A DNA stretch of 64,000 nucleotides from Leucaena leucocephala. Taxonomy: Eukaryota > Streptophyta > Magnoliopsida > Fabales > Fabaceae. Both the position numbers and the translations under genes were made by a program. This document shows positions 20,966 to 33,379 of the stretch, piece by piece; the first letter of the stretch is position 1, and each line of letters opens with the position of its first letter. Location: NCBI GenBank assembly GCA_037074615.1, contig CM073519.1, forward strand, positions 24,325,001-24,389,000, given 5' to 3'. Under the pieces are notes generated by a model. That model was not told where the DNA came from. It saw nothing but the letters and a program-made list of their open reading frames with translations, and did not search any database.

Positions 20966-23900
20966 CACTGTTCACATGATGTAATTTCATGATTTTAATG
21001 CTTCCAATGAGTTTAAAATGGAAAATTGTGTGGGGATAAAGTAGGAGAATAAGTATTGGAATCATTGGAATCAAAACATGAATTTTTGGAAAACAAGAGA
21101 ATGCATTTCGGTTTGGCACTGTAGCAATTGGTATGTTTTGATTTTGGAAATTCTGATTTCATATTTGGATTCTACATAAAAAATTATGTGGAAATGAACC
21201 ATGAGAATTTATTTTGGAAAGGTGGAAGTAGGAAACATAAAGTAGAGAAAGAAAGGGAGCTAGTGAAAACCTAGTCTTGGATTTGGTTTCAAGTTGAGTT
21301 GTAACTTGATATTATGTTGTAATGGCTAGGTTTTGACATTTGTGAAGGAAGGAAAGCACTTCAAGAAGGTCTTGACCAAGATAGCTAAGAGGTAGCAAGG
21401 ATACCTAACTATAACTCATGTTTGTTTAATTGTTTTGCTTGCTTGTTGATTATGGTGTTTGGTTGAGCTTGAGCTTATGTCATCATGTTATGATGAAGTA
21501 TGAATGATTGCAACTCCTTGCAAGTTATATCATGACAATATGCATGTTAGAGTTTGCTTATGTACCATTATGAAGTAGCTCCCATCACATGATTGCATGT
21601 TAAGCATCCAATTATTCATGCATGATATTATAGTTTGTGTAACTTGCTATTGGGATTTCCATGAAATCTCATTCCTTCCACATGCATAACTATGTTTTAG
21701 GTGCTGGATCCTCTTAAGGGAAGAGAGTAAATGTTGATGAATAAGTTTGTATAATAAGTTACATGACTTACATGACACTATGGGGTGATATGCTAGTATG
21801 CATGGTGTATGTTTTTATAACCCTGTTATGAGGTAGTGGTGATGTGACGATGATTATGATGCCTAAATCAATGATTTTTAGTTTGAATTTTGGTATGATT
21901 AAATTTAAGATACAGAGCTTTAAATCAACACCAAGAAAGCCTCATTTGGATAAGTATTCGAATTGTTATGATTTTCCAAAGTTGGAAGTAAGATCTAGAA
22001 TTGAGATAAAAGGAGTGCTGAGAGGCAGTGATGTTCACACAATGATTTAATATATCAAATGAACGAGTTTTTCTATGACATCTAGAGCTTCAAATCCATA
22101 GGTAACATAGTTCATTTGGATAAGTAACCAAAGAGAAATGAATTTTTGAAGTTAAGGTAAAGAAACTGGAACTTCCAGATTTTACCAACTGAATAGTGAT
22201 TTTTAACCAATAAACTGATTTCGTGTGGACAAGAGAACCTCAATTTCATATTTTTTCCTCAAAGATGTATGAAAGAGATTTCATTAGAAATTGGAACTAC
22301 ATTATTTCAATTTTTCTACAATTAATTATGAATTTTCAAATCAGGGTACATGTTCTAGAATTATCAAATGAATAGTAAAAGTGAATAGTACCTGAGAGCA
22401 AAACTTTTGGAAATTTATGTTTTCAAAGCAAATGATCATGTAATTGGTTCCAATCACCTCTAATGGAGTATAATTGAGGTTAAAAGTAAGGATGTGACAC
22501 AAGCCAAGACAAAGGGAGATTCAAGGCACTTTAGCTAGAGCTTAAGTTATGTAATCCTTCCTAGTTTGTTTGTAAGTGTTTTGGAAGGATGAAACCTAAG
22601 TTTTAATGGAATAAAAGTGAGATATTCTCTTGGTAATGGTGCTGCCCAAATCTGGACAGAAATGAAGAAAGAATAAAAGCAAGATAGAATTAAGTAGAAA
22701 ATATTTAAACAAGTTAGTTTGATGGTTGGTTATTGAATTGAGTTGTTATTCTTGACTTTGCTCTTTCTTGAGGCCTTTTGGACAAGGCTATTCTGGATAT
22801 GAGGAGATGGATTCTGAATGATCTAATGCTTTCATTGAATTTAAAGGATGATTTTATGTAGGATTGGATAGGTTTGAAACCTTTGAAGCATTGGAATTGA
22901 AAGTTATAGTTTTTGAAGTCTTCTCTATTACTATTCACACGTATGAATAGTGATTAGAATTTAATGATTTTTATGCTTCCAATAGTTTTAAAATAAAAAA
23001 TTATGTGGGGTGAAGTAGAGGAACAAGTATTGGAAGAATTGAAATCAAAATGAGAATTTTTGAAAGAAAAAAATGAAGTTATACAATTCTGTCCATCTAG
23101 AACAGTGTGTAGCTACTAAAATTTGTGAATTCTGAGTTCATAAATAGATTCAGAAGGCCAAATTGTGTAGAAAAAAAGTCAAGACATCAATTGATTCAAA
23201 GACCAAATTAATTAACAAAGATTAAAGAAAGTTACTTTAGTAGATAAAGTTCAATGTTCAATGAAGTTTAATTGTAATAAGTTAATGGTAATGCAATGTT
23301 AGGATTTGGTTGGTATGCTCAAAGAGGACAGTCATGCCTCAAGGAGAAGTAGGATGCAAAAAGTAAAGCAAAAGGATAAGGAAAGCAAGGAGTATGAGGT
23401 AATGAACTTACTTGTATGCTTATGTTGCTTGGATGCCTTTATGTGTTTACTTACTTTGATGATATAAAGCATGTATGATTAAGTAATGTTCTGTTTCTTT
23501 TTATGCTATGGCCATATGTTATAATTAAGGGACATGGAAGCATGTAAGTATCATTATGCAAGCATGATCATTAAGTGCACACATAGTAACATCAAGCATA
23601 TAGTTGCATACATTGTATGGTTTCCATTTACTATTAAGATTTCCCCTTAAATGTCACCCCCACACCAACACGTTCTTCAAACATGGAAGAAGATGAAGAT
23701 GTAAGGAAAGAAGTTAGAGGATAGATGGAATGATTAATTGTACTTTATGTTATTTATGACTTATGAAATGTATGCTTAGAAGTAGCACAGTAGTTGCTGT
23801 AATTACAAATAGCAAATGATCAAATAAATGTATTATATTTTAGAAGTACTTATTTAGCATGTTAATTTCCATTTTGACACCAAGAATGCCTTATTTCGAT

Positions 23901-24266
23901 GCCTATACAAAGAGAACAAAATTTTTAAAATTTGGGACCAAAAACTATTTTCCAGAAATTTGACCAAATGAATAGTAAAATTTGACATCAGAGTTGACTT
24001 AGTTAACTGGTCAATTGGACCAAGGAAGTATTGTTCTCTTAAATTTTAAGATGTTAGCTTCATGTTGCTTTTTGAACCACTTCATTTCAATTTTCTATAA
24101 TTAGTTAAGATTTTTCAAAGTTTGTTTCTTAATCTGGAATTACCATATGAACAATACTTGTAAAGAGTGAAGTTCCATATTTTGTAATTGAACTTCAATG
24201 GACTTATAAATGGTTCTAAATGCTACAGAATGGTCCATAAGAAGTACAAAAGTAAGGTGTTTATGA

Positions 24267-24372
24267 CGATGAGATGAATGAATGACAAGTGTGTTCCCTT
24301 GGAGATTACCTTACCTTCATTATCCACAGAATATGATAGGTTAATCTGTTGAATTAGAATATGATAGCTAAC
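24267..24372. other. Short spacer between two elements
   Basis: About 105 bases of AT-rich sequence with no feature I can name. It ends CTAAC, directly before the chromovirus 5' LTR. Confidence 0.5.
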
Positions 24373-27300
24373 TGTCATATCCCCAATTTTCTTACCTGAT
24401 ATAACTATAGAGTTTATATGAAATGGACATGAGATTCTTGGAATAAACTGTATCAAATTGAGAAAAGAAAGAGAAGGATTATTAACTAAGGAAAATTTAG
24501 GGACCTAGACGCAAATTAGAAAATGTTGAAGGCAAAAAGTTAAAGTATAAACAAAAGTTGGGCAAAAAGGGGTAATTATCAAAAGTTTAGGGACCTAAAT
24601 GTAATTAAGTAAAAATTTAGGGACCTAAATGTAATTATGAGAAAGTTGAACCGAGAAAGGTTCAAAAATGTCTGGAATTAGATTAAACCCAAATTTTACC
24701 AGTAGATAGACAAAAATATTCCAGTCAGTTTAACGCAACACAGAATTTTGATTTGAGGTCCCGATTAATTGATATCAATTCCTAAAGTTAGAAGGAATAA
24801 TTATAGTATTTTACATACCTCAGAGTCAGATAAAACCTTACAGTAAATTCTTATATTTAATATAAGAATTTATAAAATTAACAGAGTGAGAAAAGGATTC
24901 ATGTAGAATTCTTACGGGATTTTACAGTGGAATAAAATACCCCATGAATATGGTTGGGAGAGATTTTATTGGGATTTGTGCCAAAAAGGTAATAAGCCTA
25001 TACAGAGGCCCAAATGGTGCTACAATAGGCCCAATAAGGTGACTGGACAGTTATGTGAGCAAGAGTCCAGAGCAACCCAGGAAAAGTGCGAAATTACAAA
25101 AATACCCTTGGATGACCAGATTGTACCAGTGATAGATGGAGGGTATTTTGGTTATTTTGGACAAGCCAAAGACGTGTAATATAGTATAAATATGATTAGT
25201 TAGAGACAGTATATGCCATGAGGCAGTACAAATAAGGGTAAAATGACAATTATGCCCTTAGGCTTAATATAGTGCACGAAATGATACCAATGATATTTTG
25301 GTCATTTCCCAAGGGATGGATGGTAGATAAATACTCATTCTAACAATGTCAATGCTATGAGGAACCTATACACTAGTTTTCAGGACAGAATACATATCCT
25401 AGAATATTATAAAAATTAGGAAAAGAAAATAGTCTAGTTTTTGTGAAACTGCTATGGTGACTGGAATTTTTCCTACCAGTATATTTACCTTTTTCTAGCC
25501 AAACATGTCCTTGTGTGATGTCATGCATGGCTTCTTCAAGAATGAATATGGATCATTAGATCAAATAGTAACCAAATCAATCTTGGCCATCTATTTCCAC
25601 CCAAATTTATCTATAAATGCCCCCTCATTTCATACCCCATTCGTTATGCTTGGGAATCATAGGGATACTATTGCAAAATTTCCATTCAACCAAGAAAGAA
25701 GCACACAACTTGAAGCAACAATTTTAAGAGGCTTTCCATTCCCTTGATCTTGAGCTTTATTCTAGCAAGCTAGCTCTCAATTTTAAGAGGCTTTCGTGCC
25801 ATATTTCCCTTCTGGTTGCTGCTAGAAGTGTTGTCCATATGTGGTTAGAATATGAGTTTTATATTATGGATAGTTTAGACAAGCTAGAATCAAGTGGTAT
25901 AAGCTTGGAATTCAAGTGTGCTTGTAGGTAGAAGTATGTGTTCATGGCTATTATTATGCATGAAACTATTCATATGTTGGAATTGCATGCTTTTGATGCT
26001 TCGAATGAGTTTAAAATGGAAAAGTGTGTGCGGATAAAGTAGGAAGACAAGTATCGGAAGCATTGGAATCAAAATGTGAATTTTTGGAAAACAAGGGTTT
26101 GCTTCGGTCAAGGGCAGCAGCTTATGGGATGTTTTGATTTTGGAAATTATGTTTCATATTTAGATTCTACACAAAGAATTATGTGGAAATGAACTATGAG
26201 AATTTATTTTGGAAAGATGGAAGTATGAAACATAAAATAGAGAAAGAATGGAAGTTAGTGAAGGAAGAAAATCATCTCAAGAAGACCTTGACAAGGATAG
26301 CTAAGAGGTAGCAAGAATACCTAACCATAGTTTCATGTTTTCTTAATTGTTTGCTCGCTTGCTAGTTATGATGTTTGGCTGAGCATGAGATTGTGTTATC
26401 ATGTTGATGATGAAATATGAATGATTGCAACTCCTTTCAACTTATGTCATGACAATATGCATTTCAGAGTTTGCTTATGTATCATTATGAAGTAGCTTCC
26501 ATCTCATGATAACATGTTAAGCATCCAATTAATCATGGATGATATTATGGTTTGTGTAACTTGCTATTAGGATTTCCATTAAATCTCATTCTTTCCATAT
26601 GCATAACCATGTCCTAGGTGCTAGAACCTCACAAAGAAAAAGGGTAAACATAGATAGATGAGTTTGTATAATAAGTTACATTACTTACTTGACATTATGG
26701 AAGGATATGATAGTATGCATGTATATGTTCAAGTAGTGTTATTCTGAGGCTACAACCTTGTGGTGATTATTATGATACCTTAACCCACGAGTTTGAATCT
26801 CAAATTTGTCATGGTAATAGCTAAGATACAGATCTTTAAATGAACACCAAGAACAATTCAATTGGTTAAGTATTCAAATTGTTATGATTTTTCTAAATTG
26901 AAGCTAAAATCTGGAACTAAGAGAAAGTAAGCAATTAGAGGCAGTAATGTCCCGATGTTAATTTCACAGGGTAAATGAAGGAATTCTTTTATGAAATTTT
27001 GTAGACTTAAAGAAAACGTCTGGACTTTTAAATCTATAGGTAGCACGGTTCATTTAGACAAATAACCATAGAGAAATGAATTTTTGAAGTTAACTCAAAG
27101 AAACTGAAACTTCCAAATTTTACCAAATGAACAGCATTTTTTAATGAATAAACTGACTTCACTGGGACAATGGAACTTCATTTTTATATTTTTCCTTCAA
27201 ATTTTATTGAAATAACTTTAATTAGAAATTAGAACCACCTTATTTCAATTTTTCTATATTTAATTAAGAATTTTCAAAGTTGGGTACATATTCCGGAATT

Positions 27301-27436
27301 ACCAAATGAATAGTGGCATGAACAGTACCTAAAAGCAATTCTTTTGGAAATACATGTTTTTAAGGCAAGAGGTCATGTAATTGGTTCCAATAACTTCTAA
27401 TAAAGTATATTTGAAATTGAAATTGAAGATGTGACA
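24373..27436 (+). repeat. 5' LTR of the chromovirus (family A1)
   Basis: It starts TGTCATATCCCC and ends GAAGATGTGACA; 3,064 bp. The TATA box (TATAAATG, 25612-25619) lies 1,239 bases in. U3 has the 'aggtccctaa' type repeats (read as 'ttagggaccta') at about 24485-24650. Confidence 0.9.
25612..25619 (+). promoter_or_regulatory. TATA box of the chromovirus 5' LTR
   Basis: TATAAATG; the last base differs from the TATAAATA of most copies. It would start the genomic RNA of this copy. Confidence 0.65.
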
Positions 27437-27439
27437 TTT

Positions 27440-27453
27440 TGGCATCAGAGCAA
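27440..27453 (+). other. PBS of the chromovirus, initiator tRNA-Met type
   Basis: TGGCATCAGAGCAA compares with TGGTATCAGAGCCA; it starts three bases after the LTR end. Confidence 0.85.
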
Positions 27454-27638
27454 AGGATTCTAACTTAGAAAATGCTCTGAATATATTAGGTATAGACTGA
27501 TGCACAATTGATGATACCCATAATTAAGACTAAGTTAATTATTGTAGGGTAAAAATGGCTAAACCTAGGATGAGATCAGAGACTACTATGAACTAGGGAG
27601 ACTCTATACCATAAGTCTTTAGTTTATATAGGTCAGGG

Positions 27639-28377
27639 TTGAATCCAGAGGAGGTAGATGCTTTGGTGAATGATCTAGAGTTTGGGCTTCCTCCAGTGAT
27701 CCATATCCCATATTCTAGTAGTGAATCAGAACCAGGCAAGTTAGATAGCTCCTTAGTTGGATCAAATGGGATGGATAAAGCATTAGATGAGGATGTACCT
27801 AAGGAACCTATTCTAGACCCACCTATTAATGTAGTACCTCCTGAAGAAGTTGACCCTAGTGCAGAGAGGGATGCAGATTAGGTAGATGACAGAGATATGG
27901 TAATCCCTCAGGAAGAATAGTCTGATAAGGGTTACTCCTATGTTGGGGGTGCTACAATATCACAGATATCCCCAGTGCTAGTGGAATGAAGAAGCCAATT
28001 ATAGAGATATATCTGGATAACCACCAGGTTATAGAGCTAACCCTTGGGAAGATATGAATGAGGAACAGTTCAAGAAAACGGTGGAACTAGCTAGACAGCT
28101 ATATGACCTAGGGAGATTGTTGATTAGAGAAGTAGATTAGGATTATAGAAGTTACATGGACTTCATAATAAGAGTACGAGAAGCCTATCGAGCTTATGAT
28201 CCAGATACCCTTACCCTAGAATATTGGACTAATATCATGGATGATATCTTACCTCTCATAGTGACATGGAGAGTAGGTATAGATCTATATTTTGAGAAGG
28301 AACCTTATGAGGACATTCCTGACTAGATCTATATGGAAGGAGAGTTCATTTGGGTCCATTATGAGAAAGTATAATGT
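27639..28377 (+). pseudogene. Leader ORF between PBS and gag, unknown product
   Basis: An ATG at 27639 opens an 80-codon acidic, Pro-rich frame (PPVIHIPYSSSES, EPILDPPINVVPPEEVD). After its TAG, coding-like sequence continues with frame changes to about 28377 (NEEQFKKTVELARQLYDLG, then FIIRVREAYRAYDPDTLTLEYW), ending in HYEKV and a stop. No known gag, protease or pol domain is visible. Gag proper seems to begin only near 28560. A related stretch sits in the same place in the A2-type element (14767-15210). It could be an extra ORF of this lineage or a diverged gag N-terminus. Confidence 0.5.
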
Positions 28378-28559
28378 AATGGTTGTATTTATGAATGCTA
28401 CTGTGATCTATGTAATTATGACTAGTGATGATATTGTACATATATTTATGTTATGAAAGATCTATGTAATGCTGCTGAACTTGCTGTATGCTATGTTTTG
28501 AATGAAATATGAATTATGTTCATTATAGTATTTCTTTCTTATTACAATAGTAAAACAAA

Positions 28560-29586
28560 ATGGTAAGAACGAGAATTGCTAGTTTTTGGGAGAACCCCAA
28601 AAGTTAATTCTAGAACGATTAGAACAACAACAGAAGCTGATTGAAGAAGTAAGAGTATCTCAAGCAAGGAGTGAATAGGAAAGGGATACTTCTATAGCAG
28701 CGTCCATAGAAGAAGTGGTAGAGAATTTAAGGCAACCAGAATTTGCGGTAACAACTAATACAAAACCAGAACTGGTTCAACAGATAGTAGAGCCACCAAG
28801 ATAGATAGGACAGACAGTGGATCCCACTGGCATTTAACAGTGGATGGCTAAATTATGTAAGCATAGTCCTCTAACATTTGATGTATAGAAAGTAGAAGAC
28901 TAGAGAAGATTTTCAAGGTACTTGATTGTCCGTCTGAGAGTAAAGCGCATATGGCAATTTATCAGCTAGAAAGAGATGCAGATAGATGGTGGAGAAACAC
29001 TGAGTTGTTACTGCAGGCTAGACACATTCCTATCACATGGGAAGAGTTTCTTGAATAGTTTTATGAGAAGTATTTCCCTTAGTCAGTACAGGATGAAAGA
29101 GAAGCAGAATTCCTTGTGCTGAGATAGGGAGAGAAAAAATCTTTTGACGAGTACCTGGTTAAGTTCATCCGTCTTTCTCAATACTCCACTTATTTGTGAC
29201 AGGTGGATAATGAATGTTTGAAGACAGAGAGAATGATCAGGGGACTGAATGTTACTCTGACAGATATGATACTCCCCAACAGTATACCTAGTTCAATAAA
29301 GCTGTGGAGGCCTGCAGAATAATTGAGAATAATCTTAATCAATGGATGGTGATGAAACTAATGAGCAGAGAGAACATTATTCCTAAAAGAACTGGTCAAA
29401 ACATAAATATGGCTGGTGGAAGTGGCTATTCTAGAAAGAGGAAAAGATAGTGGCAGAATAAAAGGCCTATTAGAGGAAACTTCAGGGGTAAAACAAATAA
29501 TAGAGACCCGAGATTCAGAACATGTGACAAGTGCAGGAAAAGCCATGGTGATAGACTGTGCTTGATGGGGCAAAACATCTGTTACA
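28560..29586 (+). pseudogene. gag: Gag of the chromovirus, 5' part, broken
   Basis: The reading starts near ATG 28560 (MVRTRIASF...). At 28900-29200 it has the gag core with RDADRWWRNTE-like text and FYEKYFP...SFDEYLVKFIRL, broken by stops such as TAG at 29056. The end has TCDKCRKSHGDRLCLMGQNIC, the first Cys-rich part of a Del-type nucleocapsid. A solo LTR enters at 29587, inside the zinc knuckle; the reading resumes in frame at 32799. Confidence 0.8.
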
Positions 29587-32500
29587 TGTCACATCCTTAC
29601 TTTTCACCTCAATTATACTCCATTAGAAGTGATTGGAACCAATTACATGATCATTTGCTTTGAAAACATCCATTTCCAAAAGATTTGCTCTTGGGTACTG
29701 TTCACTGTTACTGTTCATTTGGTAATTCCATAACATGTACCCTACTTTGAAAATTCATACTTAATTATAGAAAAATTAAAATAATGTGGTTCCAATTTAT
29801 AATGAAATCTCTTTCATAAATATTTGAGTGAAAAATATGAAATTGAGGTTATCTTGTTCACACGAAATCAGTTTATTGGTTAAAAATCACTGTTCATTTG
29901 GTAAAATCTGGATGTTCCAGTTTCTTTGCCTTAACTTTAAAAATTCATTTCTCTTTGGTTACTTATCCAAATGAACTATGTTACCTATGTAATTTAAGGT
30001 ATAGACGTCCTCTTTAAGCTCATAAAATTTCATGGAAAAACTCGTTCATTTGATATATGAAACGTTTTGTGAACGTCACTGCCTCCCAGCACTCGTTTTA
30101 TCTCAATTCCAGATCTTACTTCCAACTTTGGAAAATCATAACAATTCGGATACTTATCCAAATGAGGAGTTATTGGTGTTAATTTAAAGCTCTGTATTTT
30201 AAATTTTATCATGCCAAATTTCAAACTAAAACGCGCTGATTTAGGCATCATAATCATTGTCACATCACCACTGCCTCAGAATAGGTTTATGAAAACATAC
30301 ACCATGCATACTAGCATATCATCCCATAGTGTCATGTAAGTCATGTAACTTATTATACAAACTTATTAATCAACATTTAATCTCTTCCCTTGAGAGGATC
30401 CAGCACCTAAAACATAGTTATGCATGTGGAAGGAATGAGATTTTATGGAAATCCCAATAGCAAGTTACACAAACTATATTATCATGCATGAATAATTGGA
30501 TGCTTAACATGTTATCATGAGATGGGAGCTACTTTATAATGGTACATAAGCAAACTCTAACATGCATATTGTCATGACATAACTTGCAAGGAGTTGCAAT
30601 CATTCATATTTCATCATAACATGATGACATAAGCTCAAGCTCAACCAAACACCATAATCAATAAGCAAGCAAAACAATTAAACAAACATGAGTTATAGTT
30701 AGGTATCCTTGCTACCACTTAGCTATCTTGGTCAAGACCTTCTTGAAGTGCTTTCCTTCCTTCACAAATGTCAAAACCTAGCCATTACAACATAATATCA
30801 AGTTACAACCCAACTTGAAACCAAATCCAAGACTAGGTTTTCACTAGCTCCCTTTCTTTCTCTAATTTATGTTTCCTACTTCACCTTTCCAAAATAAATT
30901 CTCATGGTTCATTTCCACATAATTTTTCACGTAGAATCCAAATATGAAATCAGAATTTTCAAAATCAAAACATACCAATTGCTACAGTACCAAACTGAAA
31001 TGGATGTCCCTTTTTCCAAAAGTTCACATTTTGATTCCAATGCTTCCAATACTTGTTCTCCTACTTTATCCCCATACTATTTTCCATTTTAAACTCATTG
31101 GAAGCATCAAAATCATGAAATTCCATCATATGAACAGTACCACATACAGTACCAGCAAGAACACAAAACCCTAAATCCAAACATACTTGAATTCCCAAGC
31201 TTGTACCACTTGATTCTAGCTTGTTTAAGCTTGTCTAAACTATCCATAACATAAAACTCATATTTTAACCATATCTGATTAGCACTTCCAGCAGCAACCA
31301 TAAGGGAAATATAGCATGAAAACCCCTTAAAACAATGAGCTAACTTGCTAGAACAAAGCTCAAGATCAAGGGAAATTATTACCTTGCTTGTTACTTCACT
31401 TTGGTTGCTTCTTTCTTGGTTGAATGGAAATTTTGCAAGAGTTCCCCTATGGTTCACCATGCATGCCAAAGTGATCTGAATAGGGGGTATTTATAGAGAA
31501 ATTTGGGTTGAAATGGATGGCCAAGATTGATTTGGTTACTATTTGATCTAAAGGCTCACATTTAATCTTGGATTTAACTTTTTCTAAAAAGAATAATTAT
31601 GAAATCATGTGGGACAGCTCATGGGACACCTAAGAGGGTTAGGTGGCGTGCTGCCCATGTAAAGAAGGTTCTAGAAAAATTCCAATCCAATTCGATATCG
31701 ATCAGAGCAGTTTCACAGCAACCGGACTCTTTTCTGTTCTGAATTTTTTTATAATATACCAGGATATGTATTCTATCCTGGAAATCAATATCTAGGCTTC
31801 TCATACCATTGAAAATGATATACTAAATATTTATCTGCCATCCATCCCTTGAAAATGACCAAAATACCCTTGGTGTCATTTCCTACACTGTACTAACCCT
31901 AAGGGCAAAATCGTCATTTTACACCTCTTTATACCGCCTCAGGGTGTATATGGGCTCTAAATAATCCTCTTTATACTATATGACACGTTTTTGTCTGGTC
32001 TATAATGACCAAAATGACCTCCATCCACTACTGGTACAGTATGGGCATCCAGGGGCATTTTTGTAATTTTACACTTTTCCTGGACTGCTCTAGTCTTTGG
32101 CCCACTTAACTGTCCAGTCACCTTAATGGGCTCATGATGGCGCCATTTGAGCCTTATTATGGGCTTCTTGCCTGTATTGCCTTTATGGCCCAATTTACAA
32201 TACAACTCTCCCAATCCTATTTATCAGGTATTTTATTTCACTGTAAAATCCCGTATGGTTTCTACAGGATTCCTTTTCTGATTCTCTCAATTTTATAAAT
32301 TCATATATTAAATATATGAATTTTGTATAAGGTCTTATCTGATTCTAAGATATGAAAAACACTATAATAATTCCTTTCGACTTCAGAAATTTATATCAAT
32401 TAATTAGGATCTTAAATCAAAATTCTGTGTTGCGTTAAACTGACCGGAATATTTTTGTCTCTCTACTGGTAAAATTTGGGTCTGATCTGATTCCAGGTAT

Positions 32501-32793
32501 TTTTGGCCTGTTTTGGCTCAACTTTTCCATATTTACATTTAGGTCCCTTAACTTTTGAATAATTGCACTTTAGTCCCTGAACTTTTCATTAATTGCTTTT
32601 AGGTCCCTTCTTTTATTTCTACTTCAACTTTTTGTCTTCAAACTTTTTAATTTGTATTTTGGTCCCTATTCTTTCCTTAGTTATTAATCCTTCCCTTTCT
32701 TTTCGCAATCTGATACAGTTTATTCCAAGAATCTTATATCCATTGCAAATAAACTGTACAGTTATATCAGGTCAAAAAATTGGGGATATGACA
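29587..32793 (-). repeat. Solo LTR, family A1, inside gag (TSD TTACA)
   Basis: It starts TGTCACATCC and ends GGGGATATGACA; TTACA lies at 29582-29586 and 32794-32798. Length 3,207 bp. Removing the LTR and one TTACA restores a CX2CX4HX4C knuckle in frame, which independently confirms the boundaries. It carries the leader ORF 31113-31469 and a TATA box. Confidence 0.95.
31488..31495 (-). promoter_or_regulatory. TATA box of the A1 solo LTR in gag
   Basis: TATAAATA on the minus strand, 1,298 bases from the LTR start, pointing against the chromovirus genes. Confidence 0.7.
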
Positions 32794-32875
32794 TTACACA
32801 TGTGGGAAACCTGGACATTTCTCCAGGAATTGTCCTCTGGCAACTAATGATCAAAGTCCACGAATTTAAGGGCAA
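32794..32875 (+). pseudogene. gag: Gag 3' end: second half of the zinc knuckle
   Basis: CGKPGHFSRNCP follows the TSD. Together with the Cys codon at 29580-29582 it makes a CCHC zinc knuckle, the RNA-binding motif of nucleocapsid. The frame continues toward protease. Confidence 0.85.
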
Positions 32876-33320
32876 GTGTTCGCATTAACAAGGGAAGATA
32901 CTCAAAGGTCACCCGAGATGATTCAAGGTATCATTTATCTCAATAATCATTATGTAATTGCTATGTTTGATTCGAGTGCAAGTCATTCCTTTGTTTCTTA
33001 TGAATGTGCTAAACAGTTAGGCCTTACAATTAGCAAATTGCATTATGCCATATGTGTGACCACTCTTATGAATGCTAGAGTCGTTACATCAGATGCTTGC
33101 CTAAATAGTGTCTTTTGATATGAGTATTGTTGCACTACTCTAGATTTGATATGCATGCCCTTTCATGAGATTGATGTTATAATTTGATTGAATTAGTTGT
33201 TTGACAATAATGTAATGTTAGACTGTAAAAACAAAACTATAGTTCTTTGTCCATAAGCCCCAAATGTGAATCCAGAAGTAAAATTGAATTTCATAATGGA
33301 GGCTCAGGCAGATAAATGTT
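32876..33320 (+). pseudogene. Aspartic protease of the chromovirus, inactive
   Basis: The frame 32876-33118 reads FALTREDTQRSPEMIQG, then AMFDSSASHSFVS. The active site is normally D-S/T-G-A; here the Gly codon has become AGT (32975-32977), a G-to-A change that should kill activity. After a TGA at 33116 the homology continues weakly (CPFHEIDV). It would have cut the polyprotein. Confidence 0.8.
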
Positions 33321-33379
33321 TATGAGAAGGATGTTAGGGATATATGGTCTTATTTTCTGTTTCAACAGAAGTATAAGAA

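Larger units (their letters stand above)
19324..22499 (+). repeat. Solo LTR, family A1 (TSD CAAGC)
   Basis: It starts TGTCATATCCCC and ends GTAAGGATGTGACA, flanked by CAAGC at 19319-19323 and 22500-22504. Length 3,176 bp. It inserted in the leader of the A2-type 3' LTR; the host text 'actcaagc...caagacaaagg' rejoins cleanly across it. It carries a long leader ORF just after its TATA box. Confidence 0.92.
18027..24266 (+). repeat. 3' LTR of the A2-type element, interrupted by a solo A1 LTR
   Basis: It starts TGTAACATCGCAAATTTTGC (first bases mutated from TGTCATATCC) and continues in the A2 manner ('ctatctatataagactgata'). The far end, 'gtaaggtgttta' near 24266, is damaged. Less the nested 19324-22499 copy it is about 3.06 kb. 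It has a TATA box and the hairpin at 22930-22951. I found no matching duplication around it. Confidence 0.75.

Noticed and set aside
18022..24372. CTAAC before the LTR at 18027 and again before the LTR at 24373, as a possible target duplication
   Set aside because: The first LTR ends near 24266, about 100 bases short of the second CTAAC, so the spacing does not fit; five bases can match by chance.
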